Source: Acidimicrobiaceae bacterium
GTDB taxonomy: Bacteria > Actinomycetota > Acidimicrobiia > Acidimicrobiales > Bog-793
NCBI GenBank assembly: GCA_003136185.1
Contig: PLDN01000131.1
Coordinates: 1 to 41,055 of the forward strand
Direction of reading: 5' to 3'
DNA length: 41,055 bases
Below are positions 39,714 to 41,055 of the stretch, one piece after another (the first letter of the stretch is position 1; each line of letters begins with the position of its first letter). Under the pieces are notes generated by a model that worked only from the letters and a program-made list of their open reading frames with translations, was not told the origin of the DNA and ran no database searches. Position numbers and translations under genes: made by a program.

Positions 39714-40460
39714 GTGTTTCACGAGGTTGTGGTGCGGCTGAGCTATCTGGACGAGTCATACCGGGGTGTTCTCGCGGCCGATCCGGTTGAGGTGGCTCCG
39801 CTATTGCTCGGAAAAGTCCTGGTCGCGGGAGTGGCTGCCGGTGATGACGCTGTTGCTGCGGCTGGGGTAATCGTCGAGGTCGAGGCGTACCGGGGTGAAG
39901 AGGACGCCGCCTCGCACGCGTTCCGGGGCGAGACAGCCCGCAACCGCACGATGTTCGGCCAACCAGGACTTTTGTACGTCTATTTCACCTACGGCATGCA
40001 TCACTGTTGCAACATCGTCTGCCGGCCGGAAGGAGTGGCGGGCGCGGTGCTGGTTAGGGCACTCGAGCCTCTCTCGGGGATCTCGCTGATGACCGAACGA
40101 CGGTCGGCTGGGCGGGTGACCAGCACTTCTGTTCACGATCGCGACCTCTGTTCCGGTCCGGGGAAGCTGTCCCAGGCTCTGGGGCTCGATCGGGGCACCG
40201 ATGGCGTGGATCTTCTTGGCGCTGGAAGCACCGTGAGGTTGGCGACGCTGCGGTCGGGTGTGTTGGAGCCAGCCGAGGCGGATATCGCGAGTGGTCCACG
40301 TATCGGGATAACGGCGTCGTTGGCGAGTGCTTCAGAGCCGTGGCGTTGGTGGACGAAGGGAAGTCCGTACGTCTCGCGGAGACCCGCCGGAGGGCGCCCG
40401 CGAGCCGTCCGCGAGGCGCCCCGTACGGCGCCCGAACGGGCGATCAGATCTGGCGGCTAA
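39714..40460 (+). CDS. 3-methyladenine DNA glycosylase (AAG/MPG family)
   Basis: 248 aa from GTG 39714, 16 bp after argH. MPG-fold features: APLLLGKVLVAG, the catalytic VIVEVEAYRGEEDAASHAFRGETARNRTMFGQPGLLYVYFTYGMHHCCNIVC (Glu acting on the base, Tyr for flipping), AVLVRALEPLSG, CSGPGKLSQALGLDRGTDG and GPRIGITASLASASEPWRWWTKGSPYVSR. It excises alkylated purines. The family usually ends near PYVSR; here a basic tail of ~27 residues (PAGGRPRAVREAP...) follows, encoded by DNA full of GGCGCC palindromes. Confidence 0.92.
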   Translation: MFHEVVVRLSYLDESYRGVLAADPVEVAPLLLGKVLVAGVAAGDDAVAAAGVIVEVEAYRGEEDAASHAFRGETARNRTMFGQPGLLYVYFTYGMHHCCNIVCRPEGVAGAVLVRALEPLSGISLMTERRSAGRVTSTSVHDRDLCSGPGKLSQALGLDRGTDGVDLLGAGSTVRLATLRSGVLEPAEADIASGPRIGITASLASASEPWRWWTKGSPYVSRRPAGGRPRAVREAPRTAPERAIRSGG

Positions 40461-40470
40461 CATCTTCTTT

Positions 40471-40494
40471 CCCAGCACAGCAAGCTGTTCTGGG
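40471..40494 (+). terminator. Stem-loop just after the DNA glycosylase gene
   Basis: CCCAGCACAG, loop CAAG, CTGTTCTGGG: nine pairs with one C/T mismatch, 10 bp past the mpg stop and 25 bp before the rRNA -35. It could end the arg-mpg transcript. There is no T-run after it. A second hairpin (GGGCGCC-CGCG, loop of seven, CGCG-A-GGCGCCC, 40392-40421) lies within the 3' end of mpg. Confidence 0.45.
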
Positions 40495-40519
40495 GCGCCA
40501 AACGCGCAGCGGTGGTTGT

Positions 40520-40547
40520 TTGACAACCGAAGCCGTTGTGCTAAGGT
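40520..40547 (+). promoter_or_regulatory. Predicted rRNA operon promoter P1
   Basis: Consensus -35 TTGACA (40520-40525), 16-bp spacer, -10 TAAGGT (40542-40547). This is the only near-perfect -35/-10 pair noticed in the window and lies about 360 bp upstream of 16S. The spacer carries ACAAC and GTTGT as an inverted repeat. A transcript should begin about 40553-40555. Confidence 0.75.
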
Positions 40548-40588
40548 ACAGAGCCGCTTGGGACGGGGTTGAACCCTTCTGAGCGGAA

Positions 40589-40621
40589 CCTCGGACCGGG
40601 AATCATCCCGGGAATCCGAGG
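40589..40621 (+). ncRNA. Strong hairpin early in the rRNA leader
   Basis: CCTCGGA-CCGGGA, loop ATCA, TCCCGG, GAA bulge, TCCGAGG: thirteen pairs with one three-base bulge, about 35 nt after the inferred P1 start. No T-run follows, so it is more likely a leader structure than a terminator. Leader as a whole (about 40553-40909) has no convincing ORF. Confidence 0.55.
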
Positions 40622-40709
40622 AGCATCGCAGATGTCGCCTTCGTGGCGCGCAGACTGCGGAGCGCGGTGGCACCTCCTTCCGAGAGGAAGTGTGTCCCGT
40701 CGTCGCTCC

Positions 40710-40737
40710 TTGACAACGGAGAAGGAACAGCTAAAAG
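40710..40737 (+). promoter_or_regulatory. Second TTGACAAC...GCTAA module in rRNA leader (P2 or antitermination element)
   Basis: TTGACA (40710-40715), 16 bases, then TAAAAG (40732-40737). It repeats the layout of P1 (TTGACAAC, 16-bp spacing, GCTAA) but its -10 ends in G. It may be a second rrn promoter, or a BoxA-like processing/antitermination region, which in actinobacteria also contains TTTGA.AAC-type sequence. Confidence 0.4.
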
Positions 40738-40747
40738 CCAGTGCGGG

Positions 40748-40780
40748 CGACCGACTGTGCCGTTAAGGCACGCGCGGTCG
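40748..40780 (+). ncRNA. Leader hairpin upstream of 16S
   Basis: CGACCG, ACT, GTGCC, loop GTTAA, GGCAC, GCG, CGGTCG: two stems of six and five pairs separated by a symmetric 3x3 internal loop. A further short UUCG-loop stem occurs at 40886-40901, just before 16S. These may take part in rRNA processing. Confidence 0.45.
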
Positions 40781-40909
40781 TCGAAAGTCAATGCACTTGG
40801 AAAACGGACAACAATCATTTTTCCGTTTCTGGTGCCAGTTGGTCATCGGGGTCCGTCCTCGGTGACCAGCTCTTCTGATCAAAGGCTCGGGTTCGCCCGG
40901 GTCGAGATC

Positions 40910-41055
<146 letters not shown>

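Noticed and set aside
40569-40766. 65-aa ORF in the rRNA leader
   Set aside because: It spans the strong leader hairpin, has no ribosome-binding site and no protein-like pattern.

Overview
The window looks like a high-GC actinobacterial chromosome, most likely class Acidimicrobiia. Three things support this: a mycothiol synthase (mshD), a menaquinone pair (menF/menG) with an actinobacterial polyprenol-mannose synthase, and the first ~146 nt of a 16S rRNA gene whose text matches my memory of Acidimicrobiia 16S. No plasmid, phage, insertion sequence, CRISPR array or tRNA is visible. Nearly all of it is ordinary core-genome coding sequence, tightly packed, with many 1-20 nt overlaps between neighbouring genes.

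Layout. 1-2264: the C-terminal end of one FtsW/RodA protein, a bifunctional-nuclease (DUF151) protein with an acidic N-terminal tail, and a second full-length FtsW/RodA on the opposite strand. 2288-6909: polyphosphate metabolism (ppk1, then a Ppx/GppA phosphatase with an HD domain) overlapping an MpaB-type oxygenase gene. 6918-9729 (minus): SRPBCC protein, agmatinase-family ureohydrolase, flippase-like membrane protein. 9817-12698: AI-2E family transporter, polyprenol-phosphate mannosyltransferase, alpha/beta hydrolase. 12722-14703 (minus): menF and menG. 14734-17113 (minus): hisC and hisD. 17220-20791: a 63-aa protein, nth (minus), mshD, rlmN and a MaoC hydratase. 20802-24503: hisB-hisH-hisA-hisF, a GroES-like gene, hisI. 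24505-31320: trpE, ygfZ, a DMT transporter, trpC-trpF-trpB-trpA. 31373-39697: an unbroken arginine cluster argCJBDFRGH. 39714-40460: a 3-methyladenine DNA glycosylase. 40461-41055: rRNA promoter, long structured leader and the 5' end of 16S.

How the genes work together. The right two-thirds is an amino-acid biosynthesis island for histidine, tryptophan and arginine. hisG, hisE, trpD and trpG are absent from the window and must lie elsewhere. The arginine cluster contains its own repressor gene (argR), and two ARG-box-like palindromes cover the argC promoter and reach the start codon.

The most interesting non-gene signal is a recurring promoter architecture. Eleven genes without a Shine-Dalgarno have a TAnnnT hexamer exactly 6 or 7 nt before the start codon, the geometry expected for leaderless transcripts. 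In three cases the TAG stop codon of the upstream gene forms the first three bases of that hexamer. In one 23-bp divergent gap two opposing hexamers share the same TA. I did not find a clearly new multi-gene system; the unusual features are regulatory and architectural.
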